The notes: generated from the letters alone by a model not told the origin. Counted from the stretch's first letter, positions 1 through 9,442 are shown. The stretch: 64,000 bases of DNA from Plantactinospora sp040120695 (GCF_040120695.1 NZ_JBEEAC010000004.1:310001-374000), one strand, 5' to 3'. Program-made: numbers and translations.

Positions 1-149
1 GTGGTGCGGTGACCGCCCGCAACGTCAGCTACAACGGCACCATCGCGCCGAACGCGTCGGTCGGGATCGGCTTCCAGGCCACCCACACCGGCAACAACGG
101 TAGGCCGGCCTCGATCAGCCTCAACGGGACGGCCTGCACGCTGAGCTGA
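1..149 (+). CDS. C-terminal end of a secreted protein with a CBM2 cellulose-binding module (5' truncated)
   Basis: The reading frame is open from the window edge (codons in phase with base 3) and stops at TGA 147-149. The translated end contains NVSYNGTIAPNASVGIGFQ and finishes SLNGTACTLS. This is the typical last third of a family 2 carbohydrate-binding module: a Gly-Phe-Gln strand followed by a LNGTACT end, whose Cys normally closes the disulfide spanning the module. Such modules sit at the C-terminus of secreted cellulases, xylanases and lytic polysaccharide monooxygenases. The catalytic domain lies outside the window, so the enzyme cannot be named. The strand is opposite to the next gene. 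Confidence 0.75.
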   Translation, partial: GAVTARNVSYNGTIAPNASVGIGFQATHTGNNGRPASISLNGTACTLS

Positions 150-150
150 C

Positions 151-164
151 CGGGTTCGTACCCG
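151..164 (+). terminator. small hairpin after the CBM2 gene
   Basis: CGGGT-tcgt-ACCCG forms a 5-bp stem with a 4-base loop directly after the stop codon. It is short and has no T-run, so termination is only possible. The rest of the gap to 337 holds a run of ten C (241-250) and a 14-base direct repeat (GGCGCCGGACCGGA at 284 and 309), but no gene. Confidence 0.3.
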
Positions 165-337
165 ATCCGCCACCAGTCGTTATCGAAGCGCGACGGGCCG
201 CGCGAGGGAGGGGCGGGGTGCCGGCCGGGATCAAACGCCGCCCCCCCCCCGGCCCGGCTCCGGGGCACGGTCGGGCGCGCGGCGGCGCCGGACCGGAAGC
301 CGCGCGGTGGCGCCGGACCGGATGGTCGGCGCCGCAC

Positions 338-1306
338 CTACTCGGACTCGGCGGCGCGGCGGGCGCGGGCCCGGCGCCTGCCCTCGTGCATCGCCTGCAC
401 CCGGGCGATCGGGATGGTGTGCCCCTCGGCGACCAAGTCGGCGGGGAGCCGCTGCGGCCCGGGCATCCGCTCGGTCCACGGATCGCCCCCGGCGAGCAGG
501 CCGGGCACGGTACGCAGGGTGAAGTCCGCCGGGGTGACCCGGTCCAGGTCCTCCCACGGCACCGGAAACGACACCGGCACCCCCGGACGGAGCCGGGGAC
601 TGTACGCCGAGACCACGGTCGCGCCACCGGACCGGGTCGAGTCGACGAAGACCCGGCCGCCCCGGTCCTCCCGGATGAAGGCGGTGGTCGCCAGCGCGGA
701 ATCCAGCCGTTCCGCCCGGGCGGCCAGCGCCCGGGTCGCGGCGGCCACGTCCTCGATCGGCGCTTCCGGGTCGACAGGTACGAAGACGTGCAGCCCCTTC
801 GCCCCGCTGGTCTTCACCACGCCGGACAGCCCCGCCTCGGCGAGTGCCTGCCGGACCAGGTGAGCGGCGTTCACGACCAGCGCGAACGTGTCGGGGCCCG
901 GTGGGTCGAGGTCCAGCACCAGGTGGGTGGCGCGGTCCCGCCGCCCGGCCGTGACCAGGGTGGGGTGGTACTCCACGGCCCGCTGGTTGCCGAACCAGAG
1001 CAGGGTGCGCCGGTCGTTGCAGAGGGCGTACGACACCTCGCGGCGGGACGCCTCCGCCCAGAGCGTCACCGTCGAGATCCACGCCGGGGTGTAGCGCGGC
1101 ACGTTCTTCTGCATGAACGGCGGCTGGCCCCGGAGCACCCGGATCACCGAGAGCGGCCGGTCCCGCAACTGGCCGATCAGCGGGTCCCGCACCTCGTCGA
1201 GGTAGTCCACCAGGTCCCGCTTGGTCGCGTCCGCCCCGTCGAACAGGGGCTGGTCGAGGTTGGTCAGGGAGACCCCGTCGCGCACCTCGTCTGCTTTGCC
1301 CGTCAT
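338..1306 (-). CDS. LigD-type DNA polymerase/primase domain protein
   Basis: This 322-residue protein is a stand-alone LigD polymerase (AEP/Prim-Pol) domain. The family fills gaps and adds ribonucleotides at double-strand ends during Ku/LigD end joining. The metal-binding pair is seen in LVLDLDPP (about residues 129-136), followed by the substrate-binding loop SGAKGLHVFVPV. Further conserved segments are FVDSTRSGG and the C-terminal TPADFTLRTVP. Length matches single-domain actinobacterial homologues; no ligase or nuclease domain is attached. The start chosen is ATG at 1306, giving MTGKADEV, although the frame stays open well upstream. Ku and a LigD ligase are not in the window; another ATP-dependent ligase lies at 22.7 kb but belongs to a different subfamily. 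Confidence 0.85.
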   Translation of the reverse strand: MTGKADEVRDGVSLTNLDQPLFDGADATKRDLVDYLDEVRDPLIGQLRDRPLSVIRVLRGQPPFMQKNVPRYTPAWISTVTLWAEASRREVSYALCNDRRTLLWFGNQRAVEYHPTLVTAGRRDRATHLVLDLDPPGPDTFALVVNAAHLVRQALAEAGLSGVVKTSGAKGLHVFVPVDPEAPIEDVAAATRALAARAERLDSALATTAFIREDRGGRVFVDSTRSGGATVVSAYSPRLRPGVPVSFPVPWEDLDRVTPADFTLRTVPGLLAGGDPWTERMPGPQRLPADLVAEGHTIPIARVQAMHEGRRRARARRAAESE

Positions 1307-1365
1307 CGACCCACTCTCCCGGGATGCCACCGCACGGTCAACGCTGCCGGGCCGGCCCGGTCGCG

Positions 1366-1893
1366 TCATGCCGGGAGCGTAGCCGGGCCCTCCGACGAGG
1401 GCCGGTCCGCGAACTCGTGGTACATGATGTGCAGTCCGACCCGACCCAGGACCGGGTGGGCGAAGGCGCCCGGCACCGTGCCCACCACGTCGAACCCGTG
1501 CCGCCGGTAGAGCGCGACGGCCCGCTCGTTGGACTCGGCGACGGCGTTGAACTGCATCCCGGCGTACCCGTGCCGCCTCGCCCAGTCCAGGGCGTACCGG
1601 AACAGCGCCGTCCCCACGCCCCGCCCCCGGGCGTCGGCGGCGACCATGAAGCTGGCGGTCGAGACGTGTCCGCCCGGGCCGGCCCGGTTCGGCCCCATCT
1701 TGGCCGTACCGAGCAGCCGGTTGTCCTCGACGGCCACCACGGTCAGCCCCGGCGGCGACTCGATCCAGGTGTCGTACGCCTGCTCCGCGGTCATCCGAGG
1801 GTCGTAGGTGAACGTCTCCCCGGCCCGCACGACGTCCCGGACGATCGCCCACACCGGGGGCCAGTCGGACTCGGTGAACTCGCGGATCTGCAC
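1366..1893 (-). CDS. GNAT family N-acetyltransferase
   Basis: This 175-residue GNAT protein resembles the phosphinothricin/L-amino-acid acetyltransferase branch. The acetyl-CoA pyrophosphate loop reads ARGRGVGTALF (about residues 88-98), and the C-terminal part has the usual NERAVALYRRHGFDVVG. The substrate is not predictable from sequence. It starts at ATG 1893 and lies 59 bases upstream of the LigD-like gene on the same strand, so the two may be co-transcribed. The gap behind it carries the strong terminator of the subtilase gene, which insulates it. Confidence 0.8.
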   Translation of the reverse strand: MQIREFTESDWPPVWAIVRDVVRAGETFTYDPRMTAEQAYDTWIESPPGLTVVAVEDNRLLGTAKMGPNRAGPGGHVSTASFMVAADARGRGVGTALFRYALDWARRHGYAGMQFNAVAESNERAVALYRRHGFDVVGTVPGAFAHPVLGRVGLHIMYHEFADRPSSEGPATLPA

Positions 1894-2014
1894 GCCGCGA
1901 CGCTAGTGCGCCGGCCACCGGTGGACAACCGGGATACCACCGGGGCGGTGCGCGGCCCGCGGCCGGCAGGACCGCTCCTCGGCGGCCCGGCCGGTGCCGC
2001 TGACCAACCGGCAG

Positions 2015-2052
2015 GTGCCGTGTGGCGAGAACAGAGTCTCGCCACACGGCAC
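2015..2052 (-). terminator. strong terminator of the subtilase gene
   Basis: There is a perfect 16-bp inverted repeat (GTGCCGTGTGGCGAGA and its complement) around a 6-base loop ACAGAG. It begins 13 bases after the subtilase stop codon. It is the longest hairpin in this part of the window and should separate the subtilase unit from the GNAT gene. Confidence 0.75.
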
Positions 2053-2064
2053 TCCTGTGGGTTG

Positions 2065-5000
2065 TTAACGGAGATCGAAGGCGCGTTTGGTGGTCTGCTC
2101 GATGCGGTTACCGTCGGCATCCCACGCTTCGACCTTCAGGCTGACCGCTCCGCTGGTCGCCGAAAGCGCCGGGTAGACGGCGGTGGCCAGGTAGTCACCG
2201 TCGCCGTGGCGGCGCAGCGCGGCGGGTGCCCAGTGTGCGCCGTCGTCGGTGCTGTACCACAGTTTCAGCCCGGCGATCCGCGGCATCCGGACCGCCGCCG
2301 CCGGATGGTAGGCCGTCACCCGGAAGGTGTGCCTGCCCGCGGCGACCGTGTTGTCGGCCGCCAGGCTCCCGCCCAGGTCGTACCCGACCAGTACGAAGGG
2401 CTCCTGCCGGCACGTTCCAGTCTGGAATGTGCTGCGCAGGCGACAACCATGGCCCTGCGGTATGGTGTCGCGGGTCGGCCGCTGCGAGGTGAAGGTCCAC
2501 GTGACGTCGGTGCGCGCGGAGCGCCCGGTGAGCCGGTAGGTGTTCTTCTCCGGTGGCAGTGTGTACGTCATGCTCGGAATCCCCGGGTTCCGCGGGATCT
2601 CCTCATCACCGTTGTACAGGTGGAACTCCCATTTCAGGATGTGTTCTTCGGCCGTTGACGGATAGCTCGCCCGCTGCCCTTCCGTCCACATCGAGAAGAG
2701 GGTGTCGAGACGATCGTCGGTGCGGCAGAAGGTACACGACACATCGATGCCACGCGACGCGACTGGGTCGGACGTGAAGAACCGCTCGGTGGCACGGGAC
2801 AGGCGCCGGGCCCCCGGCGTGACCGGTGTGGTGAACCACTGCTCGGTCCGCCGTACGGGCCGGTCGAACACCTCGATCTTCTCGTGGCTGCCCAGATTGC
2901 GCGTTCCGGCTTGGCTTGCGTCGTACTGAATGAGGTTGCGTTTGTGCACGATGCGGTCGGACACCGGGCCGGCGTACACCCGGAGGTTGGTCGCGGCGTC
3001 CTCGGGAAGCCTGACTATGTCAGTCCCGCCTATTCCCTCGGTGCTGTCGCGCAGCGCCGTGCTGTCCACGAAACCGTAGCTCCGGGATTCGGTCGAATGC
3101 GGCACCATGTCGATCCGGGCGAGCTGTCCATCGGTGTAACGATAACGCAGGGACGACGGGATCCGCCCCTCCTCATACGGCGCGAGCGTGTAGATGTAGG
3201 AGGTCTGCGGGGTGCCGGACAGCCGCAGCGTGACCGCGCCGCGGGTGAGCTGCTTGCGCAGCCATGCGCCTTCGGCGGTGGAGACTGCCACATGGGCGAT
3301 GTTGACCGGCTTGGGTGGTTCGAACCATGGCTGCGCGATCTCCATCGGGATACGGCAGCCCATGCCGGTGGGCGGGAAGGCGACGATCGCGGCGGCTCCC
3401 GCCTCGCGGACGGCGATGATGTCGTCGATCGGCAGTCCGCACCCCCGTGACTCCATCAGGGCAAGCTTGCCGTGCAGGTCCATTCCGGCCACCTCCTCGG
3501 GCAGGCCGTGCCGGACGTCGACCAACGGAAGGTCGCGGGTTCCGGTGACCGGGACGTAGCCCGGGCTCTGGTTTCCCTGGATGTCACCGAAGCTCGCCAG
3601 AGTTGTGGGGTGCAGCGTTCGTTGCCGATCTCCCACGACCTTCAACTCGACCTTGGCCGTGCCGAGGACCCAGTGGGTACCGAAGTGGAACCGACCCTTG
3701 GTGACCCGCGCCGTGGGCGTCGCGCCGAGCCGCACCCAGGCATCCCTGAACATGTCCAGAGGCATGCTCAGCGAGTATCTGGCACCGTCCTCCGTGGTCC
3801 GTTGCAGCACCAGGTCAGGTGCGCTGTCCAGCGGCTTGCTCTCCCGCGGCGTGCGGAACTCGACCCGCTTCACCTTTCGGGCGTCGAGGGTGATCGTGGT
3901 GTCGCCCCGGACGGTGAACTGCGGGTTTGTCAGGTAGGCGTAGTTCTGCAGCGAGTCACCGTCGACCCAGCCGACGATCTCCGAGACGCTGTAGGTCCCC
4001 TCCGGCACCACCGCATTGATCACGCCGACCTCCGGCGTGTAGGCCTGGGCGATGCCGCCCTTACCGCCCTTCGTCACATCGATGATGTCGATCGCGAGCG
4101 GATAGGCGAGGTTGCCGTTGCGGTCGAGGGTCCGGACGCTGAGCGTTGCCATCGGCGGCGAGCGGACCAGCCCGACCGGGGTGGTCACCCGGGTCCCGGA
4201 CGCCTCGTCGGTGGCCACGACCGTTCCGCTGTAGTTCCCGCGTGCCAGATCGTTCGCGTCCAGGGTGACCGTCGCGGACGCGGTGCCGCCCGCCGGGACG
4301 GTGACGGTCGTGTCCCCCCTCAGCGCGCCGGAGACCGTCTCACCACCGGGGGCGTGCAGCGTCGTGGCGACGGTGAGCGTGACCGGCTTGTCGGAGCCGT
4401 TGGCGTAGGTGACCTGCTTGTCGATCGGTAGGGTCTGCCCAGTGATCGGCACCAGGCCGAAGTCGAGGTTCGGCGTGGTGGCGACGACCTGCTGTCGGTC
4501 GGCGCGGGCCACGTCCAACCGCCCCGCGCCCTGCTGGTAGACGGTCAGGCCGACGTCCTTGGCGGTGCTCATCAACGCCGACTTGAGCCGCGCGGCCGTC
4601 CAGTCCGGGTGGGTCTGGGCGAGGATCGCCGCCGCGCCCGCCACGTGCGGAGTGGCCATCGAGGTGCCGTTCAGCTGGGTATAGACGCCATCGACGATCG
4701 GACCCGGCACAGTGCCGGCCGCACGGGCCGCGACGATGCCCGCACCAGGGGCAGCGATGTCCGGCTTGAGCATCCCGTCCAGCCGGGGACCCTGGCTGGA
4801 GAACCAGGCGAGCTGGTCGCTCTTGTCGGTCGCCCCGACGGTCAGCGCCGCCTCCGCCGTTCCGGGCGTCGCGATGGTCTCCGGCTGTCCGCTGTTGCCG
4901 GCGGCGATGACGAACAGGGCGCCGGTCTCGGCGGTGAGCTGGTTCACCGACTGGGTCACGATGTCGCTGCCGTCGGTGACCGGCCCGCCGAGGCTCATGG

Positions 5001-6075
5001 ACACGATCCTGGCGTGGTGTGCGGCCCACTCCATCCCGGCCATGATCCAGGAGAAGTCGCCGTAGCCGGTGTCGTCGAGCACCTTGCCGACCAGCAGGCG
5101 TGCCCCCGGAGCCACCCCCTTACGGCGACCGTCCGAGGCGGCGCCGGAACCGACGATGGTGGAGGCCACATGGGTGCCGTGGCCGTGTCCGTCCTTGACG
5201 GAGGTCACCCCGGGCACGAACGACTTCGAGGCGGCGACCTTGTCCTTCAGGTCGGGATGGGTGTCGTCGATGCCGGTGTCCAGCACCGCGACATCCACGC
5301 CACGGCCGTCGTGACCGGCCGCCCAGGCCTGCGGCGCACCGACCAGCGGCACGCTCTCATCGAGGTTGACCTTGACCTTGCGGTCCAGCCACACCTTCGC
5401 CAGCCCGGCGTCGAGCGTGGCCCTGGACCCCCGAACGCTGCTCCAGAACGTGCCCGCCTGGGCCTTCGACACCTTCAACGCCGCGCCGTGCACGCTGGGC
5501 AGGTCGACGGACGGGGTGCTGGCCGGAAGCGCGTCCGCCGCCTTCGCTGCCGCCGCGAACCCGCGGACCTGCGGGTACTGGACGATCACCGGCACCTGAC
5601 CGGACTGGTTGTCCGCGTAGCCGTTCGCGGCCAGATACTCCACGTTGAACAGTTCGCGGTCCAGGCGCCCGGTCAACACGTCCAGCGCCGCGTCGGACGG
5701 GATCACGTACACCCCGTCGGGCCCTCGCTTGACCGCCAGCACCGGCCGCACACCATCCTGGCGTACCGACGGCTCGGTGGTGATGTCGAAGTCGCCGCTG
5801 TCGTTGGCGGTGAGTGTGACCTTGTCACCGGTCACCAAGGTGATCGTGTGCGACCCGTTCACGCTCGGCAACGCCACGGACTGCGCGGAGGCGGACTGCG
5901 CGGAGGCGGTCTGTGCGGAGGCGGGGGTCGCCGCGTTGGCGTTCGGTACCGACGCGAAGGACGCCAGGATCACGGCCAGGGACGTGACCAGGCTGGCAGT
6001 GAAACGCAGCCGAACTGACGTACCGGTGGGGGTGGCGACCGATCGCCGTAGGCGCGGTCTTGGTTTGCGATACAA
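2065..6075 (-). CDS. large secreted S8 (subtilisin-like) serine peptidase with PA domain
   Basis: About 1336 residues if started at TTG 6075, which has AGGAGA five bases upstream; a GTG at 6096 lies in frame but has no ribosome site. The start is a basic stretch plus hydrophobic segment ending near NANAA (signal peptide), then a short SAQ-rich repeat and a propeptide. The subtilisin triad is intact, numbered from the GTG: Asp in VAVLDTGIDDTHPDL (about 273), His in GHGTHVAS (about 306), Ser in NGTSMATPHVAG (about 477). A protease-associated-like segment follows (GCGLPIDDIIAVREAGAAAI). The remaining roughly 450 residues are beta-rich with several Cys and no recognised motif. The C-terminal half uses more A/T-ending codons than its neighbours. 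The upstream same-strand LAL regulator is a candidate controller. Substrate unknown; it acts outside the cell. Confidence 0.88.
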   Translation of the reverse strand: MYRKPRPRLRRSVATPTGTSVRLRFTASLVTSLAVILASFASVPNANAATPASAQTASAQSASAQSVALPSVNGSHTITLVTGDKVTLTANDSGDFDITTEPSVRQDGVRPVLAVKRGPDGVYVIPSDAALDVLTGRLDRELFNVEYLAANGYADNQSGQVPVIVQYPQVRGFAAAAKAADALPASTPSVDLPSVHGAALKVSKAQAGTFWSSVRGSRATLDAGLAKVWLDRKVKVNLDESVPLVGAPQAWAAGHDGRGVDVAVLDTGIDDTHPDLKDKVAASKSFVPGVTSVKDGHGHGTHVASTIVGSGAASDGRRKGVAPGARLLVGKVLDDTGYGDFSWIMAGMEWAAHHARIVSMSLGGPVTDGSDIVTQSVNQLTAETGALFVIAAGNSGQPETIATPGTAEAALTVGATDKSDQLAWFSSQGPRLDGMLKPDIAAPGAGIVAARAAGTVPGPIVDGVYTQLNGTSMATPHVAGAAAILAQTHPDWTAARLKSALMSTAKDVGLTVYQQGAGRLDVARADRQQVVATTPNLDFGLVPITGQTLPIDKQVTYANGSDKPVTLTVATTLHAPGGETVSGALRGDTTVTVPAGGTASATVTLDANDLARGNYSGTVVATDEASGTRVTTPVGLVRSPPMATLSVRTLDRNGNLAYPLAIDIIDVTKGGKGGIAQAYTPEVGVINAVVPEGTYSVSEIVGWVDGDSLQNYAYLTNPQFTVRGDTTITLDARKVKRVEFRTPRESKPLDSAPDLVLQRTTEDGARYSLSMPLDMFRDAWVRLGATPTARVTKGRFHFGTHWVLGTAKVELKVVGDRQRTLHPTTLASFGDIQGNQSPGYVPVTGTRDLPLVDVRHGLPEEVAGMDLHGKLALMESRGCGLPIDDIIAVREAGAAAIVAFPPTGMGCRIPMEIAQPWFEPPKPVNIAHVAVSTAEGAWLRKQLTRGAVTLRLSGTPQTSYIYTLAPYEEGRIPSSLRYRYTDGQLARIDMVPHSTESRSYGFVDSTALRDSTEGIGGTDIVRLPEDAATNLRVYAGPVSDRIVHKRNLIQYDASQAGTRNLGSHEKIEVFDRPVRRTEQWFTTPVTPGARRLSRATERFFTSDPVASRGIDVSCTFCRTDDRLDTLFSMWTEGQRASYPSTAEEHILKWEFHLYNGDEEIPRNPGIPSMTYTLPPEKNTYRLTGRSARTDVTWTFTSQRPTRDTIPQGHGCRLRSTFQTGTCRQEPFVLVGYDLGGSLAADNTVAAGRHTFRVTAYHPAAAVRMPRIAGLKLWYSTDDGAHWAPAALRRHGDGDYLATAVYPALSATSGAVSLKVEAWDADGNRIEQTTKRAFDLR

Positions 6076-6117
6076 GGTGTCTCCTATCCATCGCACGTAC
6101 CGAGGAGGCGGTTCTGC

Positions 6118-6276
6118 CTACAGGGGTTGGTACTCGTCGTCCGGGTCGGTCCCGGGTGACGTCTCGGGAGATGGCCGCAGATCCGCAGCCGGAGACTCCG
6201 CCGCGGGTGGCGGGGCGCCTTCCGGGAAGCCGTCGGTAGACTCTTGGGTCGTTGGAGTCGGCTCGCGATCTTCCAT
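6118..6276 (-). CDS. possible small acidic, proline-rich peptide gene
   Basis: This 52-codon frame runs from ATG 6276 to TAG 6118, with GGAGA nine to ten bases ahead of the ATG. The peptide starts MEDREPTPTTQESTDGF and ends TDPDDEYQPL; it is acidic, rich in Pro/Glu/Thr and has no hydrophobic segment or Cys. It fills the gap between the LAL regulator and the subtilase on the same strand, ending 42 bases before the preferred subtilase start. Third-position GC is roughly 70 per cent, lower than most genes here. I do not recognise it; it could be chance coding in a leader, a small partner protein or a peptide substrate. Confidence 0.4.
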   Translation of the reverse strand: MEDREPTPTTQESTDGFPEGAPPPAAESPAADLRPSPETSPGTDPDDEYQPL

Positions 6277-6347
6277 CGCCGCAGTCTCCGCCCGTCCCGG
6301 TGGTACGCACGATTGGTCGGATGAGGGATTAATCTCGACGCGGCGAT

Positions 6348-9296
6348 TTACTCGTCGGCGCCGGTTGCCGTGTCTCCGGAGAGCAGGCCCAGTTCCACGG
6401 CCTGTACGGCCACCGCCGTGCGGGACGAGACCCGCAGCTTCCGCATGACTGACTTGAGATGGCTCGCCACGGTCTGCACGGAAATCACGAGATCGTCGGC
6501 GATCTGCCGGTTGGTCCTACCCGCGAGCAGCAGCCGCACCACGTCCAACTCGCGCGGCGAAAGCCGATCTCCGTAGCTGGGCCGGCCGCCGCGCGCGGAT
6601 CGGGGCACGGACACGCCGAGATCGCGTAGCCGGCGCCGAACCCGGTCGGCGTCGCGACGGGCATCCAGCGCGGAGAACCCGTCCAGCACCTCGGCGAGGT
6701 CCGCCCGCCCGCGGTCGCCCGCGTCAATCGCCGCGCCACGCTCGGACGTGCGAAGCGCGTCGTACGGTTGCGGCAGCGACCGCCAGATGCCGGCGGCCCG
6801 CCGGTAGAGGGCCGCGGCCCGCTGCCGGTCGCCACGCCCCTCGGCGACCGCCGCGCGGGCTTGGGCTATGGCCGCCCGCGCCGTCGGGATGTCGCGCCCG
6901 CGCATGCCGGTGGCGAAGTCGCGGACCAGATCCGCCGCCGCGTCGACCCGTCCCGCAGAAACCAGGGCGTCGACGTGAACCGGCACCACGGACGCGCCCC
7001 ACAGCCAGATCCCGGTGGCGGCGACGACCCGTACCGGATCCTCGGTGACGGACAGCGCCCCGTCGACGTCGCCGTCGGCCAACCGCATCGTGGCGATCAC
7101 CGCGGCGGTCTCCACGTAGAGTTCCGCCGTCCCGTGCCGACGGCACTGGTCGAGTACCCCGGTGAGATCAGGCGAGCCCGGGGCTGCGGTTGCCGCGCGG
7201 ACCATATTGAGGACCAGGTGCGCCTCGGCCCACGTGCCTCGGGTGGGATCGTCGCCGCGGGCCACCGCCTTGGCCCGGCCGGCCAGGCCGGTCCATTCGC
7301 CGACGAACCAGTCCAGGTGCACCTGGGTGGCGAGCACCGCGTCCCGTACTGCCAGCAGGTCGTGTCGCTCGGCGAGCATGAGGGCGATGGCCAGATGGCG
7401 GCGGGCCAGGCCGTAGCGGCCCCAGCGCATGGCGGAATCGCCGACGTTCAGGTGGCCGAGAGTCACGTGGCGGCGCATCGTCGAATCGGGAACGTCCTGC
7501 GGAATCGCCGCGGCCTCGACCCACCCCGACTCCTCACCCATTCTCAGCAGCGCGGTCGCCCGGTTGACGACGAGGTTGAGCCGGTCTGCCGGGGACCACC
7601 CGGAGTCGCACGCGGCGGCCGAGCGCCGCAGCCAGTCCAGGTTCGCGGCCCTGGTCCCGGCGACCAGCTCCGGCCGGCCCAGCAAACCCATCGCCCGTGC
7701 CGCCTCGACCGATCCGGGTGGTAGCTCGGCAAGTGACCGTTCGGCCTCGTCCCGGGCAGGGACGATCTCACCCGCCATCCACAGGACCCGGGCGAGGTGC
7801 AGCCGGGTCGCACCGCGTTCGCGGATGGGCAGGCGACCATCGTCCATGGCCCGCCGCAGCGCCCGTACCAGGATGTCCATCCGAGCGGGACCGGCGAACC
7901 ACGTGAACGGCATCTTGGCCACCAGCCGCGCCACGGCGTTCGCGGGCAGATCAGGACTGTCGAGCAGTTGGTACAGCAGGGTCGTCGCCCCGGCCTCGTC
8001 GGCGGAGCCGAGCGCCAGGTCTGCGGCCAGCTCGGCATACCGGAGCCAGAAGGCGATGTCGCCGGCCGCCCGGTAGTGGTGGGCGAGGCGGGCCAGCGGT
8101 GCCGCCCTGCCCTGCTGGAGGAGCGCGGCCGCGCGGTGGTGCAGCGTACGTCGCTCGGAGGGCGGGATCCTGTCGTACACCGCCTGCGCCGCAAGCGGGT
8201 GCCGTACCGAGAAGTTGCCGCGCTCGTCCTGCTGGAGCAGGCCGCTCTGGTTCGCCTCGGATATGCCCTGGTCCGCGTCGTCCGTTCCCAGACCGCTGAC
8301 CGCGGCGAGCATCGCCCCGTCCGACGCGTCGACGAGTACGGCTGCGGCGTGCAACACCGCCTGGGCTGGGGCGCCGAGCCGCGCGGCCCGTTCGAGCACG
8401 GCGTCGCGCACCGTCGCGGGTATGTCGATCCGGTCCAGCCGGCGCCGCGCCCAGCCCTCATCGCGATGAATCAGGTCGGCGCGGGCGTGCAGTAGTCGCA
8501 TCACCTCTTCGACAGCGAGTGGGATCCCTGCGGTGTGCCGGTGCAGGAACTCCGCGAACTCGGTGGAGACGGTCTCGCCCGCCAGCATGGACGACATCAG
8601 CCGGGCGGTGTGTGCGACGTCGAGGCCACGGAGCGGGATACGCAGCCGGGTGGTCCCGGCCGGCCGCCGCGAGGAGATCTGTACCACCGGCGTGTTCGCG
8701 GGTAGGTCCTCCGGCCGGTAGGTGACGAGCAGCCCCGGGCGGGAGCCGGACCAGGCATCCGGACGCGCGGCGAGGAACAGCAGGAACTCCGCGGTGGCCT
8801 CGTCCGCCCAGTGCACGTCCTCCACGACCAGTACCGAGATGCGCAGCCGGTCCAGCAGCTCCACCAGCGCCCGGAACATCCGGTGTCGCGCTGCCCGGGC
8901 GTCATCGAGCGGCTCCGGCGGTGGTGGCAGCTGCGCTGCCCATTCCGGAAAGAAGGGGCGCAGCGTCCCGGCCAGCGGACTCAGCCCGAGACCCGCCACC
9001 GTCTTCGTCACGTGCCGCACCCCGTCCAGCACCGGACCGAGCGTGTGCGGCTCGCGGAACGGCGGACAGACCGCGACCAGAACCAGGCGCGCCCGCATCG
9101 CCGGCAGGGCCAGAAACTCCAGTACCAGCCGGCTCTTACCGATCCCGGCCTCTCCCTCGACCAGGACCAGGGCCGCTGGTTGCGCCATCGCCTCCGCCAG
9201 CGCGCTCAGCTCCCCGGCGCGACCCACGAGGGCCGGCGGGGTCAACTGGGGGAATCCATCGGTCAGGTGGCCGCGTATACCGGCCGCACCCGGCAT
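6348..9296 (-). CDS. LAL-type (large ATP-binding) LuxR family transcriptional regulator
   Basis: This 982-residue protein has the three-part LAL (MalT-like) plan. An N-terminal AAA+/STAND ATPase has a Walker A GEAGIGKS (about residues 48-55) and a Walker B VLVVEDVHWAD. A long helical middle resembles TPR repeats. The C-terminal LuxR helix-turn-helix contains LSPRELDVVRLLLAGRTN and TVASHLKSVMRKL. Members act as ATP- and ligand-responsive activators. ATG 9296 follows GAGGAG at good spacing. The gene is immediately upstream of the possible small peptide and the secreted subtilase, all on the minus strand, so it may activate that unit. The gap downstream (6277-6347) has no clear terminator. Confidence 0.88.
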   Translation of the reverse strand: MPGAAGIRGHLTDGFPQLTPPALVGRAGELSALAEAMAQPAALVLVEGEAGIGKSRLVLEFLALPAMRARLVLVAVCPPFREPHTLGPVLDGVRHVTKTVAGLGLSPLAGTLRPFFPEWAAQLPPPPEPLDDARAARHRMFRALVELLDRLRISVLVVEDVHWADEATAEFLLFLAARPDAWSGSRPGLLVTYRPEDLPANTPVVQISSRRPAGTTRLRIPLRGLDVAHTARLMSSMLAGETVSTEFAEFLHRHTAGIPLAVEEVMRLLHARADLIHRDEGWARRRLDRIDIPATVRDAVLERAARLGAPAQAVLHAAAVLVDASDGAMLAAVSGLGTDDADQGISEANQSGLLQQDERGNFSVRHPLAAQAVYDRIPPSERRTLHHRAAALLQQGRAAPLARLAHHYRAAGDIAFWLRYAELAADLALGSADEAGATTLLYQLLDSPDLPANAVARLVAKMPFTWFAGPARMDILVRALRRAMDDGRLPIRERGATRLHLARVLWMAGEIVPARDEAERSLAELPPGSVEAARAMGLLGRPELVAGTRAANLDWLRRSAAACDSGWSPADRLNLVVNRATALLRMGEESGWVEAAAIPQDVPDSTMRRHVTLGHLNVGDSAMRWGRYGLARRHLAIALMLAERHDLLAVRDAVLATQVHLDWFVGEWTGLAGRAKAVARGDDPTRGTWAEAHLVLNMVRAATAAPGSPDLTGVLDQCRRHGTAELYVETAAVIATMRLADGDVDGALSVTEDPVRVVAATGIWLWGASVVPVHVDALVSAGRVDAAADLVRDFATGMRGRDIPTARAAIAQARAAVAEGRGDRQRAAALYRRAAGIWRSLPQPYDALRTSERGAAIDAGDRGRADLAEVLDGFSALDARRDADRVRRRLRDLGVSVPRSARGGRPSYGDRLSPRELDVVRLLLAGRTNRQIADDLVISVQTVASHLKSVMRKLRVSSRTAVAVQAVELGLLSGDTATGADE

Positions 9297-9326
9297 GGCA
9301 GGCTCCTCGGTGCAGTCAGACAGATG

Positions 9327-9359
9327 ATCTTATTCTCTATGCCGGGGCCCTGTTGTCTA
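9327..9359 (-). promoter_or_regulatory. possible promoter of the LAL regulator
   Basis: On the minus strand a TAGACA hexamer (9359-9354, five of six matches to TTGACA) precedes TAAGAT (9332-9327), in an AT-richer patch 30-60 bases before the ATG. The spacing of 21 bases is longer than ideal, so this is a weak call. Confidence 0.25.
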
Positions 9360-9398
9360 CCGGCGCGAGCCGTCCGATCCCCGGCCAGCAGCGCAATC

Positions 9399-9442
9399 TC
9401 TCTCGCCGCGTCCTGGCCAGTCTCTCGTCGCGTCCTGGCCGG
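9399..9442. repeat. 22-bp tandem duplication
   Basis: Two adjacent 22-base units share TCTCTCG-C/T-CGCGTCCTGG and sit in the gap between the LAL gene and the tRNA. No function is evident. Confidence 0.6.

Noticed and set aside
241..250. Ten-C homopolymer as phase-variation tract
   Set aside because: It lies between genes, not in a coding frame or between promoter elements that can be recognised, and may be a sequencing artefact.
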